The notes below the pieces were generated by a model that was not told where the DNA came from, searched no databases, and saw only the letters and a list, made by a program, of their open reading frames with translations. From Corallococcus interemptor (GTDB lineage: Bacteria > Myxococcota > Myxococcia > Myxococcales > Myxococcaceae), in NCBI RefSeq assembly GCF_003668875.1, contig NZ_RAWM01000060.1:1-49353 (forward strand): a DNA stretch of 49,353 nt, read 5' to 3'. The position numbers and the translations under genes were made by a program. Shown here in pieces: positions 1-7,164 of this stretch. How positions within the stretch are numbered: position 1 is the stretch's first letter; every line of letters begins with the position of its first letter.

Positions 1-112
1 CCCCCAGCCCGACCGCCTAGCCCCCGCTCCCCTGGCTGGCCCACCGCCAGGCCACCCACCGGCCTGGGGGGAGGCGTCCCCGGGGAGAAACCCCCGGCCC
101 GGACGCGCATCC

Positions 113-141
113 TTGAGAAAGGCTGGGGGGATGGCTATAAG
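113..141 (+). promoter_or_regulatory. sigma-70-type promoter upstream of rpmE
   Basis: TTGAGA (113-118) and TATAAG (136-141) are separated by 17 bases, each matching the housekeeping -35 and -10 consensus at five of six positions. Transcription would start near 148 and give a leader of about 63 nt before the L31 start codon. Such a consensus-like promoter is uncommon in this GC-rich DNA and suits a strongly expressed ribosomal protein gene. The upstream bases 1-112 hold G/C-rich inverted stretches but no gene that I can support. Confidence 0.7.
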
Positions 142-210
142 CCCCGGCCCACTACAACGCTGGACCTCCCTCCCATCCTGGGCGGGGGCAAGGCGCACTG
201 GAGAGAAGCC

Positions 211-459
211 ATGAAGCCCGACATGCACCCGGTCTACCCGCCCTCCCGCATCACCTGCGCGTGCGGCAACGTCGTCGAGACCAAGTCCACCCGCGGCTCG
301 TTCAGCGTTGAAGTCTGCTCGAACTGCCACCCGTTCTTCACCGGCAAGTACAAGCTGCTGGACACGGCGGGCCGCATCGACCGCTTCAAGAAGAAGTACG
401 CGAACAACGCGCCGGCCGCCAAGAAGGGCGCCAAGGCCGCCGAGCCGGAGAAGGCCTAG
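211..459 (+). CDS. rpmE: 50S ribosomal protein L31 (zinc-binding form)
   Basis: An 82-residue protein with the L31 layout: a basic N-terminus beginning MKPDMHP, then CAC at residues 16-18 and CSNC at 36-39, giving the four cysteines of the zinc-binding (C+) form of L31. The following segment with HPFFTGK is the family signature. L31 sits on the large subunit at the subunit interface. The C-terminus (about residues 66-82) is an Ala/Lys-rich extension beyond the usual core. The start at 211 follows GGAGAG at about 200-205. The gene appears monocistronic, with a near-consensus promoter upstream and a small hairpin after it. Confidence 0.95.
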   Translation: MKPDMHPVYPPSRITCACGNVVETKSTRGSFSVEVCSNCHPFFTGKYKLLDTAGRIDRFKKKYANNAPAAKKGAKAAEPEKA

Positions 460-489
460 TCCTTCCGGCTCCACAGCATCCGCAGCACC

Positions 490-507
490 CCACGAGCAGG
501 GTCGTGG
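490..507 (+). terminator. short hairpin downstream of rpmE
   Basis: CCACGA (490-495) can pair with TCGTGG (502-507) around a 6-nt loop. No T-run follows, so this is at best a weak terminator or mRNA end-stabilising hairpin. It lies 30 nt after the L31 stop codon. Confidence 0.3.
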
Positions 508-693
508 AGGGCCTCGAAAGACAGAGGCGCTCCCGCCCTGCTCGCGGTGTTTCTGGCCTCGGACGCGCGTCAAATTTTCGCGCGCGTTTTCGGTGCTACA
601 GCCAATTACAGGCCAGAAATTCGACGTAGCAGCCAACTGACCGCACAGTCCGCCGCGTCCCAGAAAGACGTCTGTCCCAAAGACGGAGGCGTG

Positions 694-1572
694 ATGTTCG
701 CGGAAGCTGCTGCCCCTGCCCTGAAGGTTGTCCGACGCTCCCAGAACGACAGCGTCTTCGCGAAGCGCGGGGAGGCCTACACGCTGCTGCAGGGCGACAG
801 CCTGGAGCTGATGGCCCAGCTGCCCGAGCAGTCCTTCGACCTCATCTTCGCGGATCCGCCGTACTTCCTGTCCAACGGCGGCACCACCTGCAAGAACGGC
901 AAGCGCGTTTCCGTGGCCAAGGGCCAGTGGGACGTCTCCCGCGGGGTGGAGGAGGACCACGCCTTCACCACGAAGTGGCTCGCGGCCTGCCAGCGCCTGC
1001 TGCGCCCCACCGGCACGCTGTGGGTGAGCGGCACCCAGCACGTCATCTTCAACGCCGGCTTCGCCATGCAGAAGCTGGGCTACAAGCTGCTCAACACCGT
1101 CACCTGGTACAAGCCCAACGCGAGCCCCAACCTGGCGTGCCGCTACTTCACGCACTCCACGGAGCTGCTCATCTGGGCCTCGCCGTCGTCCGGCGGCAAG
1201 CTGAAGCACGTCTTCAACTACCAGCGCATGAAGGCGGAGAACGGCGGCAAGCAGATGCGCGACGTGTGGAACCTGCCGCGCAACGGCGAAGAGGAGCTCA
1301 CCGCCGACGGCTCCGGCCGCATGTGGACGCAGACGGCCCCGCGCGGCGAGGAGAAGGCCTTTGGCAGCCACCCCACCCAGAAGCCGGTCGCGCTGCTGGA
1401 GCGCATCCTGGAGGCGAGCTGCCCGGAGAACTCGCTCATCCTGGATCCCTTCAACGGCAGCGGCACCACCGGCGTGGCCGCCCTGAAGCACGGCCACCGC
1501 TACGTGGGCATCGACATGAACCCGGAGTACCTGACCCTGTCCAAGAAGCGCCTGGACGCGGCCCTCAAGTAG
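694..1572 (+). CDS. beta-class site-specific DNA methyltransferase
   Basis: A protein of about 292 residues that transfers a methyl group from S-adenosylmethionine to a base in DNA. The catalytic motif IV, ADPPYFLS, lies near residue 54, and the SAM-binding motif I region, LDPFNGSGTTG, near residue 249. This order, motif IV before motif I, is that of beta-class enzymes (HinfI/CcrM type, usually N6-adenine). HPTQKP just before motif I is also typical. I chose ATG 694 because GGAGG lies at 685-689 and the family-like sequence starts soon after; the frame is open back to an ATG at 547, but that extension looks non-coding, and GTG 691 is also possible. No restriction endonuclease is adjacent, so it looks like an orphan methylase. 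Recognition sequence unknown. Confidence 0.85.
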   Translation: MFAEAAAPALKVVRRSQNDSVFAKRGEAYTLLQGDSLELMAQLPEQSFDLIFADPPYFLSNGGTTCKNGKRVSVAKGQWDVSRGVEEDHAFTTKWLAACQRLLRPTGTLWVSGTQHVIFNAGFAMQKLGYKLLNTVTWYKPNASPNLACRYFTHSTELLIWASPSSGGKLKHVFNYQRMKAENGGKQMRDVWNLPRNGEEELTADGSGRMWTQTAPRGEEKAFGSHPTQKPVALLERILEASCPENSLILDPFNGSGTTGVAALKHGHRYVGIDMNPEYLTLSKKRLDAALK

Positions 1573-1583
1573 TCAAAGCCCCC

Positions 1584-3338
1584 TCACGCGCGGGCGAGGA
1601 TGAGCTCCACGCCCTGCCGCGCGATGGGGTGGTACCTCGCCCCGTTCTTCTCGAACGCCGCGCGCGCCACCTTGCGGTGGTCGCGCGACGAGGCGAGCAC
1701 GCTGTAGAGCGGCTTGAGGTACTTCATGCGCCCCACCTCGCCGAGGAACTCCTCGGCCCGGCCGAGCGGCGCATCGAAGCCCGCGCGCAGCGCCGCCACC
1801 AGCCACGCCACCAGCACCTCCGAGTTGCGGCTGCCCGTCAGCCCGTACTTCGCGTCCAGCTCGCGGAAGACCTCCTGGGACGTGTCCGCCGGCATGGATT
1901 CCAGGAAGAGCTGCCACTCGGTGGGCGTCCAGTCCTTCGTGTCCGCCTGCGAAGGCACCTTCCCGCGCAGCTTCTCCAGCGCCTCCAGCCGCGCGGAGGT
2001 GGGGCGGGGCGCGCTCTGCGGCACGCCGGGCCGGTTGAGGTACGCGTCCGCGTCCACCTTCGCCAGCGCCCCGGGCAGCTCGGCCTCCGTGAAGCGGACG
2101 AACTCCTCCGTGGTGAGCGCCTGGAAGCGGTACTTCTCCAGGTAGCGGCGCAGGAACCCGTCGAAGGTGGGGCGGCCCACCGCGTCCTCCAGCGCGCGCA
2201 GCAGCAGGTAGCCCTTCTCGTAGGGAATCTGGGAGAAGGCCTCGTCCGGGTCCACGCCGGACAGGTGCGTGCGCAGCGCGGTGAGCTGCGGGTGCGCGCG
2301 GAAGTGGTGCATCGCCTCATCCAGCGAACGGCGCCCCAGGGCCGCGTGCAGCGCCGCGACCTCCGGCCCCGCCAGCGCCTCCAGGATGCGGCGCTCCGCG
2401 AAGACGGTGAAGCCCTCGTTGAGCCAGAAGTGCTCCGCGGACGCGTTCGTCACCAGGTTGCCCGTCCACGAGTGCGCCAGCTCGTGCGCCACCACGTTCA
2501 CCAGGCTCTTGTCCCCCGCGATGAGCGTGGGCGTGAGGAACGTCAGGCGCGGGTTCTCCATGCCGCCGTAGGGGAACGACGGCGGCATCAGCAGCAGGTC
2601 GAAGCGCTCCCAGTCGTACGGCCCGAAGAGCGACTCCGCGGCCCTGAGCATGTCGTCCACGCCCGCGAACTCGTCCGCCGCGTCCTCCAGCGCCTCCGGC
2701 TCCGCCCACACGCGCGAGCGCGGCCCCAGCTCCTTCGACGTGAGGCTGCCCACCGCGAACGCCAGCAGGTACGGAGGCACCGGCTGCGGCATCTCGTAGT
2801 GCTCCTCCGCCTCCACGCCGTGCTCTTCGCGCGCGACGAATGACGCCGCCATCACGGACTTCAGCTGCTTGGGCACGCGCAGGGACGCGCGGTAGCGGAT
2901 GCGGATGCGCGGCGTGTCCTGCAGCGGCACCACGCTGCGCGCGTGGATGGCCTGGCACTGGCTGAACAGGAACGGCTGCTGCCCGCCCGCCGTCTGCGAG
3001 GGCGTCAGCCACTGCAGCGCGCTCGCCTCCGGCGACGTGCGGTAGCGCACGGTGAGCTGCTTCACCCCCGAGGGCAGTTCAATGCGCAGCCGGCTGCCCA
3101 GGATGGGTTCAGGAGGGGAGAGGATGTAGGGCAAGGGGCGACCCTGGGCATCCACCACGCCGCGGATGTCCAGGTCGCGGGTGTCCAGGTCGAGGGGACC
3201 AGCTGACGCCTCCTTGAGGGTCAGCGTGGCCTCCGCGTGCAGGCGCCGCGTCCGGAAATCGACGCGGGCCTTCCACTCCAGCGTTTCGGTCTCGGGCTGC
3301 GTGCTGTCGTTGTACGAGTGCGGGTCGAGGCGAGCCAT
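1584..3338 (-). CDS. M1-family aminopeptidase, leukotriene-A4-hydrolase-like
   Basis: A 584-residue zinc metallopeptidase predicted to remove N-terminal residues from peptides. The M1 features are clear: the exopeptidase motif GGMEN, the zinc site HELAH at about residue 285, and its third ligand Glu 18 residues after the second His (in FWLNEGFT). A Tyr in PYEKGYLLL corresponds to the catalytic Tyr of the family. N-terminal segments such as ASALQWLTPSQT and LFSQCQAIHARSVVPLQDTP resemble the leukotriene A4 hydrolase/aminopeptidase B branch, and the C-terminal helical region (SSRDHRKVARAAFEK) matches that branch's C-terminal domain. The frame stays open upstream to 3416, but the ATG at 3338 gives the family-like N-terminus. 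There is no signal peptide, so it should be cytoplasmic. It is divergent from the fad genes. Confidence 0.9.
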   Translation of the reverse strand: MARLDPHSYNDSTQPETETLEWKARVDFRTRRLHAEATLTLKEASAGPLDLDTRDLDIRGVVDAQGRPLPYILSPPEPILGSRLRIELPSGVKQLTVRYRTSPEASALQWLTPSQTAGGQQPFLFSQCQAIHARSVVPLQDTPRIRIRYRASLRVPKQLKSVMAASFVAREEHGVEAEEHYEMPQPVPPYLLAFAVGSLTSKELGPRSRVWAEPEALEDAADEFAGVDDMLRAAESLFGPYDWERFDLLLMPPSFPYGGMENPRLTFLTPTLIAGDKSLVNVVAHELAHSWTGNLVTNASAEHFWLNEGFTVFAERRILEALAGPEVAALHAALGRRSLDEAMHHFRAHPQLTALRTHLSGVDPDEAFSQIPYEKGYLLLRALEDAVGRPTFDGFLRRYLEKYRFQALTTEEFVRFTEAELPGALAKVDADAYLNRPGVPQSAPRPTSARLEALEKLRGKVPSQADTKDWTPTEWQLFLESMPADTSQEVFRELDAKYGLTGSRNSEVLVAWLVAALRAGFDAPLGRAEEFLGEVGRMKYLKPLYSVLASSRDHRKVARAAFEKNGARYHPIARQGVELILARA

Positions 3339-3400
3339 GGGGGGACGACTTGTAGTCGGGGAGCCGACCTCCTGGCGAGGACACCCGACGGCAATGCCGG

Positions 3401-3416
3401 TTGACTTCCGGGTCAA
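3401..3416. promoter_or_regulatory. palindrome TTGAC-N6-GTCAA between the aminopeptidase and fad genes
   Basis: TTGAC (3401-3405) and GTCAA (3412-3416) form a perfect 5-bp inverted repeat 50 bp before the beta-oxidation gene start, in the 128-bp divergent intergenic region. The first arm also reads as a -35-like TTGACT. It could be an operator for a fatty-acid regulator or a coincidence; the regulator is not in this window. Confidence 0.4.
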
Positions 3417-3466
3417 TCGCCTACATTTGTGCAGTCGCCTACTTCCTTAAAGGGAGCTGATTTCCG

Positions 3467-5857
3467 ATGACGACCCGGATCCGAAAAGTGGCGGTGCTTG
3501 GCGCTGGCGTGATGGGCAGCGGCATCGCCGCGCATCTGGCCAACTCCGGCGTGCGCGCCCTGCTGCTGGACATCGTTCCTCCCCAGGCTGCTCCGGGCGA
3601 GGACACCGCTTCCAAGGCGTTCCGCAACAAGTTCGCGCAGGGCGCCATCGCCAACCTGCGCAAGGCGAAGCCCAGCCCCATCGTGTCCGAGCAGGTGCTC
3701 GCGGCCATCGAAGTGGGCAACCTGGAGGACGACCTTGCGCGCCTGGGGGAGTGCGATTGGATCATCGAGGTGGTGAAGGAGGACCTGGCCGTCAAGCAGG
3801 CCCTGTTCGCCAAGGTGGAGAAGCACGCCCGCAAGGACGCCATCATCTCCTCCAATACCTCCGGCCTCTCCATCGTGGGCATGACCGAAGGCCGCGGTGC
3901 GGAGTTCAAGAAGAACTTCCTCGTCACCCACTTCTTCAACCCCGTTCGTTACATGAAGCTCCTGGAGCTGGTGGCGGGCCAGGAGACGAACCCGGAGGTC
4001 GTGAAGACCATCCACAAGTTCGGTGAAGAGGTCCTGGGCAAGGGCATCGTCTACGGCAAGGACACCACCAACTTCATCGCGAACCGCATCGGCGTGTACG
4101 GGATGATGCGGACCATCTCCGAGATGCAGAAGACGGAGATGACCATCGAAGAGGTGGACAAGATCTTTGGCCCGGCCATGGGCCGTCCCAAGTCCGCCGT
4201 GTTCCGCACCGCGGACATCGTGGGCCTGGACACGTTCACCCACGTGGCGAAGAACTGTTACGACACGCTGACGCACGACGAAGAGCGCGACGTCTTCGCC
4301 GCCCCGGACTTCCTCCAGAAGATGGTGGAGAAGAAGATGCTGGGCGACAAGAGCGGAGGCGGCTTCTACAAGAAGGACCGCTCCTCCGGCGGCAAGGACA
4401 TCCTCGCGCTGGACCTGAAGACGCTGGAGTACCGGCCGCAGGCCAAGGTGCGCTTCGACTCGCTGGGCGCCGCGAAGGAGATTGAGAACGTCAAGGAGCG
4501 CGTGGCGTCCGTGATGAACGCGGACGACAAGGCCGGCAAGTTCGCCGAGCGCGTCACCCTGGACGTGCTGGCGTACTCCAGCCGCCGCATCCCGGAGATC
4601 GCCGACGACCTGGTCAACGTGGACCGCGGCGTGCGCTGGGGCTTCGGCTGGGACCTGGGGCCCTTCGAGGTCTGGGACGCCTACGGTGTCCAGAAGGGCG
4701 TGGAGCGCATGAAGGCGCTGGGCCTCAAGCCCGCCGCCTGGGTGGAGGAGATGCTGGCCAAGGGCCGCACGTCCTTCTACGGAGTGCAGGACGGCCGCGA
4801 CACCTACTGGGACATCCCGTCCAAGTCCGTGAAGCCCGTGGTGGAGAACGCCCGCACGTCCCGCGTGGAGTACCTGAAGCGCGGCAACAAGAAGATCACC
4901 GGCAACGACAGCGCGTCGCTGTGGGACATGGGAGACGGCGTCACGCTCCTGGAGTTCCACTCCAAGATGAACTCCATCGACGATGAGATCATCGCGATGA
5001 TGAACACCGCGCTGGATGAGACGGAGAAGAACTTCAAGGGTCTCGTCATCGGCAACGACGGGTCCAACTTCTCCGCCGGCGCGAACATCATGGCCATGCT
5101 GATGGCGGCCAAGAGCGAGGACTTCGACTCCATCCGCAAGATGGCGTCCGCGTTCCAGGCGGCCAACCAGCGCATGCGCTACAGCCCCGTGCCCGTCGTG
5201 ACGGCGCCCTTCAACCTCACGCTGGGCGGCGGCGCGGAGGTCACCATGGGTGGCAACGCGGTGCAGGCCAGCGCGGAGCTGTACATGGGCCTCGTGGAAG
5301 TGGGCGTGGGCCTCATCCCGGGCGGCGGCGGCACCATGATGCTGCTGCGCAACGTGTTCGGCACGTACGCGGCGGACAAGGACTTCGACGCGCTGCCCTT
5401 CCTCAAGAAGGTGTTCCTCGCCATCGGCATGGCGAAGGTGGCGACGAGCGCCGAGGAGGCCCGCGAGATGGGCTTCCTGTCCCAGCAGGACGGCATCACG
5501 GGCAACCGCGACTTCCTCCTGTCGGACGCGAAGTCGCGCGTGCTGGGCCTGGCGAACGGCGGCTTCCGCCCGCCGCGTCCCACGCGCTTCCGGCTGCCGG
5601 GCCCCAACGGCGCGGCCACCATCGACATGATGCTGTACGACATGCAGCTCAACAATCAGATCAGCGCCCACGACCGGAAGATCGCCCAGAAGCTGGCGCG
5701 CGTGCTCTCCGGTGGTGACACCAGCCCGTCCGTGCTGGTGACCGAGGAGAAGCTGCTGGAGCTGGAGATGGAAGCGTTCCTGAGCCTCATCGGCGAGGAG
5801 AAGACCCAGGACCGCATGATGTTCATGCTCGAGAAGGGCAAGCCGCTGCGCAACTAG
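3467..5857 (+). CDS. 3-hydroxyacyl-CoA dehydrogenase / enoyl-CoA hydratase (FadN-like fusion)
   Basis: A 796-residue bifunctional beta-oxidation enzyme. The N-terminal half begins with the NAD-binding Rossmann motif AVLGAGVMGSGIA and contains VTHFFNP with the dehydrogenase catalytic His, followed by the C-terminal dehydrogenase domain. The second half is an enoyl-CoA hydratase/isomerase fold with the oxyanion segment SNFSAGANI and the acidic segments LGGGAEV and EVGVGLIPGGGG. This order, dehydrogenase first and hydratase last, is that of Bacillus FadN and is the reverse of E. coli FadB/FadJ. AAGGGAG just upstream of the start is a good ribosome binding site. It is followed after 81 nt by its thiolase partner, so together they should convert enoyl-CoA to acetyl-CoA plus shortened acyl-CoA in the cytoplasm. 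Confidence 0.93.
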   Translation: MTTRIRKVAVLGAGVMGSGIAAHLANSGVRALLLDIVPPQAAPGEDTASKAFRNKFAQGAIANLRKAKPSPIVSEQVLAAIEVGNLEDDLARLGECDWIIEVVKEDLAVKQALFAKVEKHARKDAIISSNTSGLSIVGMTEGRGAEFKKNFLVTHFFNPVRYMKLLELVAGQETNPEVVKTIHKFGEEVLGKGIVYGKDTTNFIANRIGVYGMMRTISEMQKTEMTIEEVDKIFGPAMGRPKSAVFRTADIVGLDTFTHVAKNCYDTLTHDEERDVFAAPDFLQKMVEKKMLGDKSGGGFYKKDRSSGGKDILALDLKTLEYRPQAKVRFDSLGAAKEIENVKERVASVMNADDKAGKFAERVTLDVLAYSSRRIPEIADDLVNVDRGVRWGFGWDLGPFEVWDAYGVQKGVERMKALGLKPAAWVEEMLAKGRTSFYGVQDGRDTYWDIPSKSVKPVVENARTSRVEYLKRGNKKITGNDSASLWDMGDGVTLLEFHSKMNSIDDEIIAMMNTALDETEKNFKGLVIGNDGSNFSAGANIMAMLMAAKSEDFDSIRKMASAFQAANQRMRYSPVPVVTAPFNLTLGGGAEVTMGGNAVQASAELYMGLVEVGVGLIPGGGGTMMLLRNVFGTYAADKDFDALPFLKKVFLAIGMAKVATSAEEAREMGFLSQQDGITGNRDFLLSDAKSRVLGLANGGFRPPRPTRFRLPGPNGAATIDMMLYDMQLNNQISAHDRKIAQKLARVLSGGDTSPSVLVTEEKLLELEMEAFLSLIGEEKTQDRMMFMLEKGKPLRN

Positions 5858-5904
5858 CGCGAGGCGTTTACCCAATGGTTTTCCAGACGCGAATTCCGAA
5901 GCAC

Positions 5905-5923
5905 GCCCGGACGCTGTCCGGGC
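5905..5923 (+). other. perfect intergenic hairpin between the two fad genes
   Basis: GCCCGGAC (5905-5912) pairs perfectly with GTCCGGGC (5916-5923) across a 3-nt loop, 15 nt before the thiolase start and immediately before its ribosome binding site. No T-run follows. It may act as an mRNA processing or stability element that sets the dehydrogenase/thiolase ratio; that role is an inference. Confidence 0.5.
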
Positions 5924-5938
5924 AGGGAGACATCTAAA

Positions 5939-7111
5939 ATGTCCGGTCGAGTCGTGATTGCCAGCGCGGTGCGCACCCCCTTCACCCGCGCCCACAAGGG
6001 AGAGTTCAAGGACACGCGGCCGGATACGCTCGCGGCCCTTGCCATCAAGGAGGCCGTCGCCCAGGTCCCCGGCTTGAAGCCGGCGGACGTGGAGGACGTC
6101 ATCATGGGCTGTGCCATGCCGGAGGCGGAGCAGGGCATGAACGTGGCCCGCAACGCGAGCCTGCTCGCCGGCCTGCCGGACACCGTTCCGGGCCTGACCA
6201 TCAACCGCTTCTGTTCTTCCGGCGTGCAGTCCGTGGCGCAGGCGGCGCAGGGCATCAAGTCCGGCATGCTCCAGGTGGCCGTGGCCGGTGGCACCGAGTC
6301 CATGACCATGGTGCCCATGGGCGGCAACAAGGTCTCCGCCAACCCGGAGATCATGCAGAAGCTGCCGGAGGTCTACACCTCCATGGGCGCGACGGCGGAG
6401 AACATCGCCTCGCGCTACAGCGTCACCCGTGAGGACGCGGACAAGTTCGCCGCCGAGTCCCAGCGCCGCGCGGCCACCGCCCGCGAGCAGGGGAAGTTCA
6501 AGGAGGAGATCTTCCCCGTCACCACCACGATGTTCGACGAGGACGGCAACCAGAAGCAGGTGACCGTCACGGTGGACACCATCCTGCGCCCGGAGACGAC
6601 GGTGGAGGGCCTGGCCAAGCTGCGTCCGGCCTTCAACGCCAAGGGCGTGGTGACGGCGGGCAACGCGTCGCCGCTGACGGACGGCGCGGCGGCCGCGGTG
6701 GTGATGAGCGAGGAGAAGGCGAAGGAGCTCAACGTCAAGCCGCTGGGCTACTTCGTGGACTACGTGGTCGCCGGCGTGCCGCCCGAAATCATGGGCGTGG
6801 GCCCGGTGCCCGCCATCCGCAAGCTGCTGGAGCGCAACAAGCTGAAGATTGAGGACATCAGCGTCTTCGAGCTCAACGAGGCCTTCGCGGCGCAGGCCCT
6901 GCACTGCATCCGCGAGCTGGGCATCCCCCAGGACAAGGTGAACCCGAACGGCGGCGCCATCGCCCTGGGCCACCCGCTGGGCGTGTCCGGTGCGCGCATG
7001 GTGGCCACCATCCTGCGCGAGCTGAAGCGCCGGGACGGCCGCTACGGCGTGGTGAGCATGTGCATCGGCGGCGGCATGGGTGCCGCGGCGCTGGTGGAGC
7101 TGGCGAAGTAG
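5939..7111 (+). CDS. acetyl-CoA C-acyltransferase (3-ketoacyl-CoA thiolase)
   Basis: A 390-residue thiolase that cleaves 3-ketoacyl-CoA with CoA to release acetyl-CoA. All catalytic residues are visible: the nucleophile Cys92 in NRFCSSGVQS, His345 in ALGHPLGVSG, and the second Cys375 in SMCIGGGMG. The length is normal for the family. It lies 81 nt downstream of the FadN-like fusion on the same strand and is the expected partner (FadA/FadI role). A ribosome binding site GGGAG precedes ATG 5939. A strong hairpin follows the stop codon. Confidence 0.94.
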   Translation: MSGRVVIASAVRTPFTRAHKGEFKDTRPDTLAALAIKEAVAQVPGLKPADVEDVIMGCAMPEAEQGMNVARNASLLAGLPDTVPGLTINRFCSSGVQSVAQAAQGIKSGMLQVAVAGGTESMTMVPMGGNKVSANPEIMQKLPEVYTSMGATAENIASRYSVTREDADKFAAESQRRAATAREQGKFKEEIFPVTTTMFDEDGNQKQVTVTVDTILRPETTVEGLAKLRPAFNAKGVVTAGNASPLTDGAAAAVVMSEEKAKELNVKPLGYFVDYVVAGVPPEIMGVGPVPAIRKLLERNKLKIEDISVFELNEAFAAQALHCIRELGIPQDKVNPNGGAIALGHPLGVSGARMVATILRELKRRDGRYGVVSMCIGGGMGAAALVELAK

Positions 7112-7125
7112 TCCGCTTCCCTTAT

Positions 7126-7154
7126 CGCGCCCCCTGTTGGCTGAAGGGGGCGCG
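7126..7154. terminator. bidirectional terminator between thiolase and MutS-like gene
   Basis: CGCGCCCCCT (7126-7135) pairs perfectly with AGGGGGCGCG (7145-7154), a 10-bp stem with a 9-nt loop, in the 53-bp gap between two convergent genes. No long T-run is present, as is common in GC-rich genomes. Confidence 0.7.
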
Positions 7155-7164
7155 AAGGGGATTG

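Noticed and set aside
547-693. N-terminal extension of the DNA methyltransferase
   Set aside because: The extra 49 codons look non-coding and lie upstream of a good ribosome binding site at 685-689.
3413-6973. Very long open frame on the minus strand (1186 codons)
   Set aside because: It is antisense to the fad genes and reads as His/Arg/Ala/Val-rich low-complexity protein, a usual shadow of high-GC genes on the other strand.
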